Below, in pieces: positions 44,036 to 53,181 of a stretch of DNA of 64,000 nt. The notes under the pieces are model-generated. The model saw only the letters and a list, made by a program, of their open reading frames with translations, was not told the DNA's origin and did not search any database. The translations under genes were made by a program, and so were the position numbers. This DNA is from Thermomicrobiales bacterium (GTDB lineage: Bacteria; Chloroflexota; Chloroflexia; Thermomicrobiales; UBA6265). The stretch covers positions 219,969-283,968 of the forward strand of contig JAHBVL010000005.1 of the NCBI GenBank assembly GCA_019637585.1, given 5' to 3'. The number at the start of each line of letters is the position of its first letter. Positions within the stretch are counted from its first letter, which is position 1.

Positions 44036-45480
44036 CTCGTCCCGCACTACCTCCCCCCGGCAGCCACGTCCACTTCGTCGGCATCGGCGGGATCGGCATG
44101 AGCGGACTGGCCCGCATGCTCCATGAGATGGGATACCGGGTGTCCGGCAGCGATTCCTCTGATTCTCCCCTGCTCGGCGAGCTTCGAGCCGCCGGTATCG
44201 AGGTGTTCTCCGGACACGACGCAGCGAATCTGGCCATCCGGCCCGATCTCCTGGTGCGCACGTCGGCGGTAACGTCCACCAATCCCGAAGTCGCCGGAGC
44301 GGAAGCAACCGGCATCCCGGTCATGCGCCGGGCTGAGTTCCTCGGCGCCATGACCGACCTGAAAACGACCATTGCCGTTGCCGGCACCCACGGGAAGTCG
44401 ACAACCAGCAGCATGCTCACCTCAGCATTGCGGCATCTTGGTCTCGATCCGTCCTATGCGGTTGGCGCCATCCTCCACGAAACCGGGACGAACGCCGAGT
44501 TGGGAGCGGGGGAGCTCATGGTCGTCGAAGCCGACGAGTACGACCGTTCCTTTCTGGCGCTCCACCCCGCCCACATCATCATCACCAACGCCGAGTACGA
44601 CCATCCCGACATCTTCGATTCGCCGGCCGACTATGAAGCGGTTTTTGTCGAGTTCGCCCGCCAGATGCGCCCCGGCGGCACCCTGGTCATCCGCGGCGAT
44701 GATGAAGGCGCAGCAGCAGTCCTCCAAAATCTCATCACCACCAAGAACCCTCTCCCGCGGTCGGGAGAGGGCAGGGTGAGGGACAATCCGCGGTCGGGAG
44801 AGGGCAGGGTGAGGGACAATCTGCGCACCTTCGGCTTGCGCGAGGGGCTAGACTGGACTGTGACACCAGGGAACGGCTCCTGGCAGTTCCGCGGTCCCGG
44901 GGGTGCAACCGAAACCGTTTCGTTGCAGGTACCCGGTCTGCACAACGCGCTCAACGCCCTTGCCGTCGTCGCAATGCTCGATGCACTGGGCGTCTCTTTC
45001 GCAGACGCCTGCCGTGCCGTCGAGGCATTCACGGGCATTGGCCGGCGTTTCGAGATCAAAGGTGAGCAGGACGGAGTGCTGGTGATCGACGACTACGCTC
45101 ACCATCCCACCGAAGTCGAGGCGACGTTGAAAACAGCACTGGCCACCTACCCCGATCGCCGGCTTTGGGCGGTTTTCCAACCGCACACCTATTCGCGCAC
45201 AGCGGCATTGCTCGATGAGTTCGCCGCCGCGTTCGCTCTGGCTCCCAACCGGGTTCTGCTCGACGTCTATGGGGCCCGCGAAGTGAACGATGGCAGCGTG
45301 ACGGACGAGGACATGCGCCGCATTGCCGGTGAGGGCGGACAGCGCGCGAAGGATGTCGCGTCGGCCACATCGTTGCTGGCAGGACAGGTCGATCCGGGTG
45401 ACGTCGTGCTGACGATGGGAGCGGGAGACATCACCAATCTTGGCCCCAGACTCCTCGAGCGCCTCGAGTCGTGGTCGTGA
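44032..45480 (+). CDS. murC: UDP-MurNAc--L-alanine ligase with in-frame repeat insertion
   Basis: A 482-residue Mur ligase joining L-Ala to UDP-MurNAc. HFVGIGGIGMSGLAR opens the protein; AGTHGKSTTSSML is the ATP loop; EADEYDRSFLAL and DDYAHHPTEVEATL are MurC signatures. The ATG at 44032 overlaps the murD stop in ATGA, with GAGGAG upstream. Two perfect 33-bp repeats (44755-44820) code for two copies of an 11-residue unit, PRSGEGRVRDN, in a loop between the central and C-terminal regions. They keep the frame, so the enzyme is probably functional. Confidence 0.94.
   Translation: MTRPALPPPGSHVHFVGIGGIGMSGLARMLHEMGYRVSGSDSSDSPLLGELRAAGIEVFSGHDAANLAIRPDLLVRTSAVTSTNPEVAGAEATGIPVMRRAEFLGAMTDLKTTIAVAGTHGKSTTSSMLTSALRHLGLDPSYAVGAILHETGTNAELGAGELMVVEADEYDRSFLALHPAHIIITNAEYDHPDIFDSPADYEAVFVEFARQMRPGGTLVIRGDDEGAAAVLQNLITTKNPLPRSGEGRVRDNPRSGEGRVRDNLRTFGLREGLDWTVTPGNGSWQFRGPGGATETVSLQVPGLHNALNALAVVAMLDALGVSFADACRAVEAFTGIGRRFEIKGEQDGVLVIDDYAHHPTEVEATLKTALATYPDRRLWAVFQPHTYSRTAALLDEFAAAFALAPNRVLLDVYGAREVNDGSVTDEDMRRIAGEGGQRAKDVASATSLLAGQVDPGDVVLTMGAGDITNLGPRLLERLESWS
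44748..44820. repeat. Dispersed hairpin repeat inserted in murC
   Basis: CCCTCTCCCG at 44748-44757 pairs with CGGGAGAGGG at 44762-44771 as a 10-bp stem with a 4-base loop. The hairpin is part of a unit that then occurs as two exact 33-bp direct repeats, 44755-44787 and 44788-44820, each 11 codons. Sequences of this kind normally lie between genes. Confidence 0.9.
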
Positions 45481-46433
45481 GCAGCAAGACCGCCGGCCGC
45501 GAAGAAGCGATGCAAATTCCGGGCGATACGCCACTCAAAGTCGTTCGCGATACACCGATGTCCCGCTACACCACCTGGCGAATCGGGGGACCGGCCGACT
45601 ATCTGATCCGGGCTGGAACCACCGACGAATTGGTTGCCGCGGTTCGCTGGGGGGCCGGTGAAGGACTGCCGATCTACGTGATCGGCGGCGGTTCCAACCT
45701 CTTGGTCGGCGATCGGGGCATTCGCGGTCTCGTCATCACAGCCCGCACGCCTGGCGAGCGAGCCGAGCATCTTCTGACCGCCGAAGATGGCGGAGACTCC
45801 GTGCTCGTCAGCGTCGCCGCTCAAGCGCCCCTCTCCTGGACCGGCAGGTACTGCTCAGAACGTGGCTGGGCCGGCATGGACTGGGGAGTCGGTCTGCCAG
45901 GCGCGATCGGCGGCGCCACCGTCAACAATGCTGGCGCCCACGGCACCGAGCAGAAGGACCACCTGCATTCCGTCACCCTGCTGGGCCATGACGGCGCCAT
46001 CGAAATCAAAGACGCCGCCTGGGTGGATTCCCGCTATCGCATGACACGCCTGAAGGAGATGCCGCATCCCCGCCCCTGGACGGTGCTCGGGGTACAGCTC
46101 GCCCTTCCGAAAGGCGATCCCGAGGAACTGCGTCGCCAGGCGGATGCTCACGCCGAGTACCGCAAAGCAACGCAGCCGACCGGCCGCTGCGCCGGTTCGA
46201 CATTCACCAACCCGCCGGGCGACTTCGCCGGGCGACTCCTCGAAGCCGCCGGATTGAAGGACTTCGCCGTAGGCGGAGTGCGCTTTTCGTCGATTCACAG
46301 TAACTTCATCGTCAACGACGGCACCGCCACCGCAGCCGATGTCCGCGAACTGATCGCGCTGGCCCGGGAGCGAATCCGGGCCGAGTTCGGAATCGATCTC
46401 CATCCGGAGATCGAGGAAATCGGGGAACGCTAG
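45477..46433 (+). CDS. murB: UDP-N-acetylenolpyruvoylglucosamine reductase
   Basis: A 318-residue FAD enzyme that reduces UDP-GlcNAc-enolpyruvate to UDP-MurNAc. YTTWRIGGPADYL and GGGSNLLVGD are FAD-binding motifs, DWGVGLPGAIGGATVNNAGAHG is the central signature, and GRCAGSTFTNP holds the catalytic Ser. The GTG at 45477 overlaps the murC stop in GTGA and is preferred over one two codons earlier. Confidence 0.94.
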   Translation: MSSKTAGREEAMQIPGDTPLKVVRDTPMSRYTTWRIGGPADYLIRAGTTDELVAAVRWGAGEGLPIYVIGGGSNLLVGDRGIRGLVITARTPGERAEHLLTAEDGGDSVLVSVAAQAPLSWTGRYCSERGWAGMDWGVGLPGAIGGATVNNAGAHGTEQKDHLHSVTLLGHDGAIEIKDAAWVDSRYRMTRLKEMPHPRPWTVLGVQLALPKGDPEELRRQADAHAEYRKATQPTGRCAGSTFTNPPGDFAGRLLEAAGLKDFAVGGVRFSSIHSNFIVNDGTATAADVRELIALARERIRAEFGIDLHPEIEEIGER

Positions 46434-46465
46434 CACCTCCGCCGCAACACGAAAGGGACTCTCGC

Positions 46466-47620
46466 ATGACCCCGCAGGTCGATCGCACTCCAGGACGCAA
46501 GATTCGCGTCGCCATCCTGTTCGGCGGTCAGTCGGAAGAGCACGATGTCTCGCTCCGGTCTGCCCAGACGGTGATCAACGCGCTCGATCCCGACCGCTAT
46601 GAATTCGTTCCCGTCGGCATCACACGCTCCGGTCAGTGGATTCAGCAGGGCGATCCCATGGCCCGGTTGACCGCGGCTTCTCCCCTCTTCGCGCTCGATC
46701 AGGGGAGCGCGCCCCCGCCCGAGGAAACCGCGGTCGAACCGGCCGGTGATCATTTCATCTCCAGCGATATCACGGCGTCGGTCGATGTCGTCTTCCCGGT
46801 GCTGCACGGCCCGAAAGGCGAGGACGGCACCGTGCAGGGTCTGCTGGAGCTGGCTGGCGTTCCCTATGTCGGGTCAGGCGTGCTTGGCTCGGCGCTGGCT
46901 ATGGACAAGGCGATGGCCAAGGAGATCCTGGCCCGTCACGGTGTTCGGCAGGCTCCCTGGATGCTGGTCGAGCGATCTCGCTGGCAGCGCGATCCAGCCG
47001 GAATCGCGTCAGAGATCGCCGACACGCTGGGATTTCCCTGTTTCACCAAACCGGCCAATATGGGATCGAGTGTGGGCGTCAAGAAGGTCCACGATCCCTC
47101 CGAACTGACCGACGCCATGAGCGAAGCCGCCCGGCTCGACCGCAGAATCGTGGTCGAACAGGGCATCAACGCTCGCGAGCTGGAGATCTCCGTGCTCGGC
47201 AATGACGATCTGCAAACGTCGTGCGTGGGAGAGATCGTTCCGGCCCATGAGTTCTATGACTACGAAGCCAAATACATCGACGAACGCTCCCAGTGCCTCG
47301 TCCCGGCCGATATCCCGGCATCGGTTGCCGCGGAAGCGAGCAGCACGGCCATCACGGCATTCCGGGCGCTCGACCTGGCCGGACTGGCCCGTGTCGATTT
47401 TCTGCTCGACCGGGAAACACACGACCTCTACCTCAACGAGGTGAACACCCTGCCCGGTTTTACTTCGATCAGCATGTACCCCATGCTCTGGGAAGCGTCG
47501 GGCCTGTCCAATGCGGCGCTCGTCGACCGTCTCATCGAGCTGGCCATCGAACGACACGGTGAACGGACCTGGGCGCCCGCTCCCGGCGAGCCGATCGGCT
47601 CGCGGACCAGTCCCGACTAG
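46466..47620 (+). CDS. ddl: D-alanine--D-alanine ligase
   Basis: A 384-residue ATP-grasp ligase making D-Ala-D-Ala. ILFGGQSEEHDVSLRSA opens the protein, FPVLHGPKGEDGTVQG and KPANMGSSVGVKKV are family motifs, and the omega loop YDYEAKY is of the D-Ala type. LNEVNTLPGFTSISMYP closes the active site. AAAGGGA lies upstream of the ATG. Its 3' end is the template for the repeat array that follows: similar sequence including the stop region recurs twice downstream. Confidence 0.95.
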   Translation: MTPQVDRTPGRKIRVAILFGGQSEEHDVSLRSAQTVINALDPDRYEFVPVGITRSGQWIQQGDPMARLTAASPLFALDQGSAPPPEETAVEPAGDHFISSDITASVDVVFPVLHGPKGEDGTVQGLLELAGVPYVGSGVLGSALAMDKAMAKEILARHGVRQAPWMLVERSRWQRDPAGIASEIADTLGFPCFTKPANMGSSVGVKKVHDPSELTDAMSEAARLDRRIVVEQGINARELEISVLGNDDLQTSCVGEIVPAHEFYDYEAKYIDERSQCLVPADIPASVAAEASSTAITAFRALDLAGLARVDFLLDRETHDLYLNEVNTLPGFTSISMYPMLWEASGLSNAALVDRLIELAIERHGERTWAPAPGEPIGSRTSPD

Positions 47621-48177
47621 CCCAACCGCAACCAAATCGACGGTCATCCCGAGCGAAGCCGAGGGATCTCTCGTTCGGCCAAGCCGTGTTCTCCATGTGC
47701 AGCGTTGCCAGACGCGAAGGAGAGATCCCTCCACTCCGCTACGCTCCGGTCGGGATGACGATTGGTGGTGGTCCGGTCGGGATGCGGATCAGTCGCGACT
47801 AGCCCTACTTCAGCCAAACCGACGGTCATCCCGAGCGAAGCCGAGGGATCTCTCGTTCGGCCAAGCCGTGTCTCCATGTGCAGCGTTGCCAGACGCGAAG
47901 GAGAGATCCCTCCACTCCGCTGCGCTCCGGTCGGGATGACGATTGGTGGTGGTCCGGTCGGGATGCGGATCAGTCGCGACTAGCCCTACTTCAGCCAAAC
48001 CGACGGTCATCCCGAGCGAAGCCGAGAGATCTCTCGTTCGGCCAAGCCGTGTTCTCCATGTGCAGCGTTGCCAGACGCGACGGAGAGATTCCTCCACTCC
48101 GCTGCGCTCCGGTCGGGATGACGATTGGTGCTGGTCGGTCGGGACGACGACTTACGTGGTCCGGTCGGGATGACAGT
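47606..48177. repeat. Three-unit ~181-bp foldback array between ddl and ftsZ
   Basis: The block CGGTCATCCCGAGCGAAGCC recurs at 47641, 47823 and 48004. Within each unit, GTCATCCCGAGCG...GAGGGATCTCTC and its inverted counterpart GAGAGAT(C/T)CCTCC...CGGTCGGGATGAC form long arms. The sequence before units two and three (CAGTCGCGACTAGCCC) resembles the ddl 3' end (CAGTCCCGACTAGCCC), so that end was included in the duplication. The rest of the 745-base gap, 48178-48365, is the ftsZ leader; TTGACA at 48273 lacks a matching -10. Confidence 0.88.
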
Positions 48178-48365
48178 GCCGCGTTTCGGCCATCGACGAT
48201 AAATTCGTTTACTCTTAGTGATGCGTGGCCGCACGTCCCGCGAACGTCGCCGCACGCGACCCAACGCATGACTTGACACACAGGCACCATACGAGGGGCA
48301 GAGTGTTCGACACCACAACAACACTCGATTCGATAGGCCCACTGGTGGCTTGAGAGGGACTACCG

Positions 48366-49667
48366 ATGCGAGATGATGAAGGACGCCCACTCTTCGATAC
48401 GGGGCGGCGTGAGTATCGGGACACAGCATCACCAGTATCACCGCCGACTCCTCCCCGCTCGACAACCGAGGCGGTGACCGTTTCACACCAGCCCGTGGCC
48501 GAGCGGCCCTCCCGTCCGGCCAACCGGCCGATCCAGACATTCGCCCGGATCAAGGTCGTTGGCGTCGGTGGCGCCGGTGGCAACGCCATCAATCGGATGG
48601 TGGCGATGGGTGTGGACGGGATCGAGTTCGTGTCCGTCAACACCGATGCGCAAGCCCTGCTCGAAAGCAAGGCGACGATCGCCGTCCGGATTGGCGACAA
48701 GCTGACCAAAGGACTCGGCGCAGGCGGGCGTCCCGACGTCGGCGCCCGAGCCGCCGAAGAGAGTGCCGATCAGCTGTCCGAGCTGGTGCGCGGCACCGAC
48801 ATGGTCTTCATCACCGCCGGTATGGGCGGAGGAACCGGCACCGGCGCTTCACCGGTGATCGCCAAGATCGCCAAGGGCGCGGGCGCGTTGACAGTCGGTG
48901 TGGTGACGCGGCCCTTTGAATTCGAAGGAACGCGCCGGCGGCGAGCTGCGGACGACGGCATCCAGACCCTCCGTGAAAATGTCGACGCGTTGATCACGAT
49001 CCCCAACGAGCGTCTGATCCAGATGGTCGATCCCAAAACATCGATCACCGACGCGTTCAAACTGGCTGACGACGTGCTCAGGCAGGGCATCGGCGGCATC
49101 TCCGATCTGATCACCAAACCGGGGATCATCAACCTCGACTTCGCCGACGTTCGCTCGATTATGCAGAATGCCGGGTCGGCATTGATGTCGATCGGCTACG
49201 GTTCCGGCGAGACCCGGACGATCGACGCAGCCAAGGACGCCATTTCCAGCCCCTTGCTGGAAACGAGCATCGAAGGCGCCACCGGTGTCCTCTACAACAT
49301 CACCGGCAGTTCCAACCTGACTCTGACCGAAACCAGCGACGCTGCCGAGATCATCCGCGCGGCCGTCGACGAAGACGCCGAGATCATCTATGGCACATCG
49401 ATCGACGAATCCATGGGCGACGCCGTCATGGTGACCCTGATCGCCACCGGTTTCTCCGAGCGGCCCTCCACACTCGATTTCCCGGTGCAGCGTCGCCAGC
49501 AGCGCGGCCAGCAACCTCGTGGTGGTATGCAGCAGCCGAGAGGCCAGGGACAGTACCGAATCGCTCAGGCTGAAGCGCCAGCTCGCCCGGCTCACCAGAG
49601 CCCGGTGCTACCGGACGACGATTTCGAAGAGGAATCGAGCATCATCCGGTTCCTGCGGGAGCGATAG
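48366..49667 (+). CDS. ftsZ: Cell division protein FtsZ
   Basis: A 433-residue tubulin-like GTPase that forms the division ring. Residues 1-58 are a Pro/Arg/Ser-rich extension, longer than usual. The GTPase core has [14 protein letters not shown], the tubulin signature GGGTGTG (154-160) and ITIPNERL. After a Gln/Arg/Gly/Pro-rich linker, the protein ends [16 protein letters not shown], a conserved tail peptide of the kind that binds partner proteins. GAGAGGG lies seven bases before the ATG. ftsA and ftsQ, usual neighbours, are missing. Confidence 0.96.
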   Translation: MRDDEGRPLFDTGRREYRDTASPVSPPTPPRSTTEAVTVSHQPVAERPSRPANRPIQTFARIKVVGVGGAGGNAINRMVAMGVDGIEFVSVNTDAQALLESKATIAVRIGDKLTKGLGAGGRPDVGARAAEESADQLSELVRGTDMVFITAGMGGGTGTGASPVIAKIAKGAGALTVGVVTRPFEFEGTRRRRAADDGIQTLRENVDALITIPNERLIQMVDPKTSITDAFKLADDVLRQGIGGISDLITKPGIINLDFADVRSIMQNAGSALMSIGYGSGETRTIDAAKDAISSPLLETSIEGATGVLYNITGSSNLTLTETSDAAEIIRAAVDEDAEIIYGTSIDESMGDAVMVTLIATGFSERPSTLDFPVQRRQQRGQQPRGGMQQPRGQGQYRIAQAEAPARPAHQSPVLPDDDFEEESSIIRFLRER

Positions 49668-49691
49668 CATCATTCGTACCGAGTCACTCAT

Positions 49692-50156
49692 ATGAAATGC
49701 CCGTTTTGCCACGAACCCGATTCGCGCGTCACCGACAGCCGCGAAGTCCAGGGAGGTGAATCGATACGGCGGCGGCGCGAATGCGCCGTTTGCGGCAGGC
49801 GATTCACGACCTACGAGCGCGTCGAGCTGGCGGCGCTGACTGTCGTCAAGAAGGACGGTCGCCGGCAGGAATTCGACCCGGCCAAATTGCGCCAGAAGCT
49901 GAGGGTTTCGCTCACCAAGCGACCAGTCGGCGAGCGTGAGATCGATATGCTGGTGCAGAAGGTCGAGTCCGACCTGCTGGCGCTCGGCACGACGGAGGTG
50001 CCGTCGTCAGCGATTGGCGAATCGGTTCTGAAACATCTGAAAGAGCTCGATCAGGTGGCCTACATCCGGTTTGCGTCGGTCTATCGTGAATTCGCCGACA
50101 TCGAGGACCTGCGCCGGGAGGTCGAGGGGCTGGCGGACAGCGACACGCCGCGCTAG
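49692..50156 (+). CDS. nrdR: Transcriptional repressor NrdR
   Basis: A 154-residue repressor of ribonucleotide reductase genes. The N-terminal zinc ribbon uses C3, C6, C31 and C34 (MKCPFC and CAVC), followed by RRFTTYERVE. An ATP-cone domain follows (VVKKDGRRQEFDPAKLRQKL), with VAYIRFASVYREF near the end. It begins 24 bases after ftsZ and is probably cotranscribed. A strong terminator follows. Confidence 0.95.
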   Translation: MKCPFCHEPDSRVTDSREVQGGESIRRRRECAVCGRRFTTYERVELAALTVVKKDGRRQEFDPAKLRQKLRVSLTKRPVGEREIDMLVQKVESDLLALGTTEVPSSAIGESVLKHLKELDQVAYIRFASVYREFADIEDLRREVEGLADSDTPR

Positions 50157-50200
50157 GCGCAATAGCGCTTGCCTCCTTCGCGACGCCGAACAGGCAGCAG

Positions 50201-50231
50201 AACGGCCATCCCATTGATAGGGATGGCCGTT
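50201..50231. terminator. Bidirectional terminator between nrdR and trxA
   Basis: A perfect 12-bp stem (AACGGCCATCCC/GGGATGGCCGTT) with a 7-base loop is followed on the plus strand by TTC after the stem's final TT. It lies between the convergent nrdR and trxA genes. Confidence 0.75.
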
Positions 50232-50254
50232 TTCGCGCCGTCGGCGAATGGGGA

Positions 50255-50593
50255 TCAGGCTGTCGCGGCGGTAAGCTGCTTCTCGACCCGATCGACGATC
50301 GACCGCTTCGGGTATCCGCCCATCATTCGGTCGACCGGCTCACCATTCTTGAACATGATCAGGGTCGGGATCGTCATGATGCCGAGCTTGGCTGCGTTGA
50401 CTTGCTGCTCGTCGACATTCACTTTCACCACCTTGACCGATTCGGAGCGATCCTTGGCCAGCTCCGAGAGCACCGGGGCCATTGCCCGGCATGGGCCACA
50501 CCAGGGGGCCCAGAAGTCGACGATCACGAGTTTGTCCGACTTGACGACCTCGTCCTCGAACTGATCGTCGGTAATTTCAACAGGTTTGGTCAT
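50255..50593 (-). CDS. trxA: Thioredoxin
   Basis: A 112-residue disulphide reductase. The active site WCGPC has C32 and C35, preceded by LVIVDFWAP; the cis-Pro region reads IMTIPTLIMFKNG. It has the ordinary length and no signal peptide, so it is cytoplasmic. It is transcribed towards nrdR and divergent from the glycosyltransferase gene. Confidence 0.95.
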   Translation of the reverse strand: MTKPVEITDDQFEDEVVKSDKLVIVDFWAPWCGPCRAMAPVLSELAKDRSESVKVVKVNVDEQQVNAAKLGIMTIPTLIMFKNGEPVDRMMGGYPKRSIVDRVEKQLTAATA

Positions 50594-50702
50594 TCACACT
50601 TGCTCCAAACGATGCAATCTTCGGTGGCCGGATAGGCAGCATCTCGTGTCCGCACTCGAGGACACGTGAGATTGCGCGTTTCCTACCATCCCTTCTTTCA
50701 CA

Positions 50703-50710
50703 ATTATACT
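50703..50710. promoter_or_regulatory. Overlapping divergent -10 elements
   Basis: A TATAAT on the minus strand (50703-50708), facing trxA, overlaps a TATACT on the plus strand (50705-50710), facing the glycosyltransferase. No good -35 element was seen for either, so this is a weak call. A 7-bp hairpin (CGTGTCC/GGACACG, about 50645-50666) lies in the trxA leader. Confidence 0.3.
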
Positions 50711-50735
50711 CGCCGCTGTCACGCCAGCGGGATCG

Positions 50736-51881
50736 ATGCCGGTCCGGATTCTCCCTGTTATGCCCAATCACCAGACAGACCATTCGACATTTGTGCGCGC
50801 TGGTATCGACACGACGCCACTCACCTTTCCCCCCTCTGGCATCAGAACCTACGCCGAGGCGCTCCTCACCCACCTGTCCGAATCGGACTCGGGCGTAGAG
50901 CCGGTGCGGGTCGATCCCGCTGCCGCGTTTTCACGCCGCCTTCCGGGCAAAGCCTCCCGCTTTTGGTGGGATGCTGTGGGAACGGGTCTGCGCCGGGGAG
51001 AGAAGATCGATCTGCTGCATCTGCTGCATGGCAGTGCGCCGGCGCACTCCTCGGTACCGGTGGTCGTGACGCTCCACGATCTCATTCCGCTGACCGATCC
51101 AGCCTATCGCCAGAGTCCCGGCATGCGGCTCTATCAGTCGGTTATGGAACGAACGCTGAACAAAGCCACAGCGGTCATCGTGCCCTCCGCATTCGTCGCC
51201 GGCGCGGCTCGACAGCGCTGGGGATGGCCGACAGAACGGCTTCACGTGATCCCCATGGCTGTCGGCGACAACTACGCTCCCGCAAGCGAAGCAGGCGCAT
51301 TGCCAAGGGAACTGGAGCGGATCGGCGTGCGTCGGCCCTACATCTTCAATGTCGGTGGATTCGATGCCCGGAAGAATCTGCCCCTGCTGATCGAGGCATT
51401 CGCCCAGTTTCGAGACGCGGTCGGCGAGCCATATCAGCTCGTCATTGCCGGTGCGCCGCACTCAGCAAACGAACGGGTCTTCCCCCCACTCCCGCCGGTC
51501 GTCGAGCGGCATGGTCTGGAAAAGGATCTCCTCCTGCCAGGATTCGTGTCCGAAGCGACGAAAATCGCCCTTTTCCAGCATGCAGCGGTCTACGTGACCC
51601 CCTCCCGCAGCGAGGGATTCGGCATGACCTGCCTGGAGGCGATGGCCTGTGGCGCCCCGGTCATCGCCGCCAATCGCACCAGCCTTCCAGAAGTGACCGG
51701 AAACGCCGCGCTGCTGGTCGAGCCGGAAACCGATCCGCTGTGCCAGGCAATGATCGACCTGACCTCGAACCCCGAGCAACGCCAGCTCCTCCGTTCGAGA
51801 GGCATCCAACGAGCCGCGGAGTTCTCCTGGTCGAGAACCGCATCGATGACGGCAGAGGTCTATCGATCGGTATCGGGATAA
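50736..51881 (+). CDS. Glycosyltransferase family 4 protein
   Basis: A 381-residue GT-B fold glycosyltransferase. The N-terminal acceptor domain starts with the family's Gly-rich loop, here PPSGIRTYAEAL. The C-terminal GT1-type domain has NVGGFDARKNLPLLIEAF and SRSEGFGMTCLEAMACGAPV, which contains the EX7E nucleotide-sugar motif. No signal peptide or TM segment is visible. The first ATG at 50736 is used; one eight codons later is possible. Donor and acceptor sugars are unknown. Confidence 0.87.
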   Translation: MPVRILPVMPNHQTDHSTFVRAGIDTTPLTFPPSGIRTYAEALLTHLSESDSGVEPVRVDPAAAFSRRLPGKASRFWWDAVGTGLRRGEKIDLLHLLHGSAPAHSSVPVVVTLHDLIPLTDPAYRQSPGMRLYQSVMERTLNKATAVIVPSAFVAGAARQRWGWPTERLHVIPMAVGDNYAPASEAGALPRELERIGVRRPYIFNVGGFDARKNLPLLIEAFAQFRDAVGEPYQLVIAGAPHSANERVFPPLPPVVERHGLEKDLLLPGFVSEATKIALFQHAAVYVTPSRSEGFGMTCLEAMACGAPVIAANRTSLPEVTGNAALLVEPETDPLCQAMIDLTSNPEQRQLLRSRGIQRAAEFSWSRTASMTAEVYRSVSG

Positions 51882-51893
51882 GGAAGATAGACG

Positions 51894-51957
51894 TAGCGGC
51901 GATCCCTTGTGGTCGGTCCTGAGCGAAGTCGAAGGATGGCCCGAAGGGCCATAAACT
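51894..51957. repeat. GTAGCGGCG-family repeat
   Basis: GTAGCGGCGATCCCTTGTGG repeats the left arm of the element at 28589. It is then joined to TCCTGAGCGAAGTCGAAGGA and the hairpin GGCCCGAAGGGCC. It lies between the stop codons of the convergent glycosyltransferase and Ala-rich coiled-coil genes. Confidence 0.8.
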
Positions 51958-51968
51958 GATGCCGCGCA

Positions 51969-53138
51969 TTACTCCAATGCGTCGCAACCCCGATAGAAAT
52001 AGAGCTGCATATCGACCCGGCCAACCGGATCCTGCAGACTGGCAAAATTGTCGACCGCCGCGTCCGCGAAGATCTCCGGGAAATCGTCTTGCAGGATCGC
52101 ATTGACGGCATCGGCCACGGCCAGACCGGTTTGCAGGTCCGAGCTCCAACCGAACGTCAGCGCCAGTCCCACCCGGCACCCCTCGTACTGATCGAGCGCG
52201 TCGGCCAGGGTTTGAGAGGTCTCCTCGATCGCGTCGGGATCGCCATTGATCAGACCGGTGGCATCGACCTCGATCGAGAGCTCCACAAGTGTGGGGTCGA
52301 TCGAACCTGACGCCGCCTGACCAGCCAGCGCCGTCGTGGTGGCCATCGCCGCCGCTTGCTGGGTCACCAACGCCTGAACCGTCGCCTGGGCGGCGCTCAC
52401 CTCTGCTTGCGCTGTGGCCAGGACGCTTTCGCTACTCGACTCGCTGGCCAGGATGGCGGCGATCGTCGCTTCAGCGGCCGCCTGACCTGCCTGAGCAGTC
52501 GCCAGCGCGTTGGCGCCGCTTTCGGCATTCTCCGTGGCAATCATCGCCACTTCGGCGGCTTGGGTCTGTTGGGCGGCAATGGTGGCTTGGGCGCTTTCGG
52601 CATCCGCTGTCGCCTGGGCGGCCGCCGTGGCCAGCGCTCTGGCGGAGTCATCGATGTTGGCCTCGGCCAAAGCTTGCTGGGTGGCAAACGCGGCGATTGT
52701 CGCCTCCGCAGCCAGCGCATCCTGGGTGGCCAGAGCTTCGGCGGTCGCCCGCTCCTCATCGCTGAGCGCGGCCATCGTGGCCATGGTCTCGGCCTGGGCG
52801 GTCGCTTGCGCTTCCAGCAACGCTCGCTGCGTTGCCTCGGCTTCCAGCTGGGCTTGCTGCGTCGCCACGGCCGCCGCCGTGGCCATTGTCTGCGCATCGA
52901 CGGCGGTGGCCGTGGCGCCCAGACCCTCGAGCTCTTCCTCCTGCGCCTGGCTCGTCGCCAGCGCCGCGGCCAGCTCCGTCGCCTGGTAGTCGGGCAAAGG
53001 CGAGGGTGTGGGGGTGGGATCGGGAGTGCCGACGGTGTTGGCCGTCAGAAAGAGCATGGCCAGACCGAGCAGCAGGTCGGCAAACAACCAGCCGCCCAGC
53101 AGAATCATGTCGCGGTTTTCCCGCCTGCGCGATCTCAC
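51969..53138 (-). CDS. Single-TM Ala-rich coiled-coil protein, MotB/TolR-like layout
   Basis: A 389-residue protein. A basic N-terminus (MRSRRRENRD) precedes one TM segment, GGWLFADLLLGLAMLFLTAN, in which Asp21 is placed like the ion-pathway Asp of MotB/ExbD/TolR proteins. A Pro/Thr hinge follows, then ~225 residues of Ala/Thr/Gln/Glu-rich coiled coil. A compact domain (~278-389) has a strand-helix order reminiscent of OmpA/MotB C-domains (for example GWSSDLQTGLAVADAVNAIL) but without a clear peptidoglycan-binding motif. The GTG start at 53138 lies 43 bases after the upstream two-TM gene. Relation to stators is an inference from layout. Confidence 0.6.
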   Translation of the reverse strand: MRSRRRENRDMILLGGWLFADLLLGLAMLFLTANTVGTPDPTPTPSPLPDYQATELAAALATSQAQEEELEGLGATATAVDAQTMATAAAVATQQAQLEAEATQRALLEAQATAQAETMATMAALSDEERATAEALATQDALAAEATIAAFATQQALAEANIDDSARALATAAAQATADAESAQATIAAQQTQAAEVAMIATENAESGANALATAQAGQAAAEATIAAILASESSSESVLATAQAEVSAAQATVQALVTQQAAAMATTTALAGQAASGSIDPTLVELSIEVDATGLINGDPDAIEETSQTLADALDQYEGCRVGLALTFGWSSDLQTGLAVADAVNAILQDDFPEIFADAAVDNFASLQDPVGRVDMQLYFYRGCDALE

Positions 53139-53181
53139 CGGCTATCGCCGCCTGTCTGATGGGTCCGGCCGCTGCGCACGG

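Noticed and set aside
48273-48301. ftsZ promoter based on TTGACA
   Set aside because: The sequence 17 bases downstream (GGGCAG) is not a -10 element.
52289-53159. Plus-strand open frames of 158-267 codons
   Set aside because: They mirror the Ala-rich coiled-coil gene and have Arg/Leu/Gly-rich compositions typical of shadow frames.
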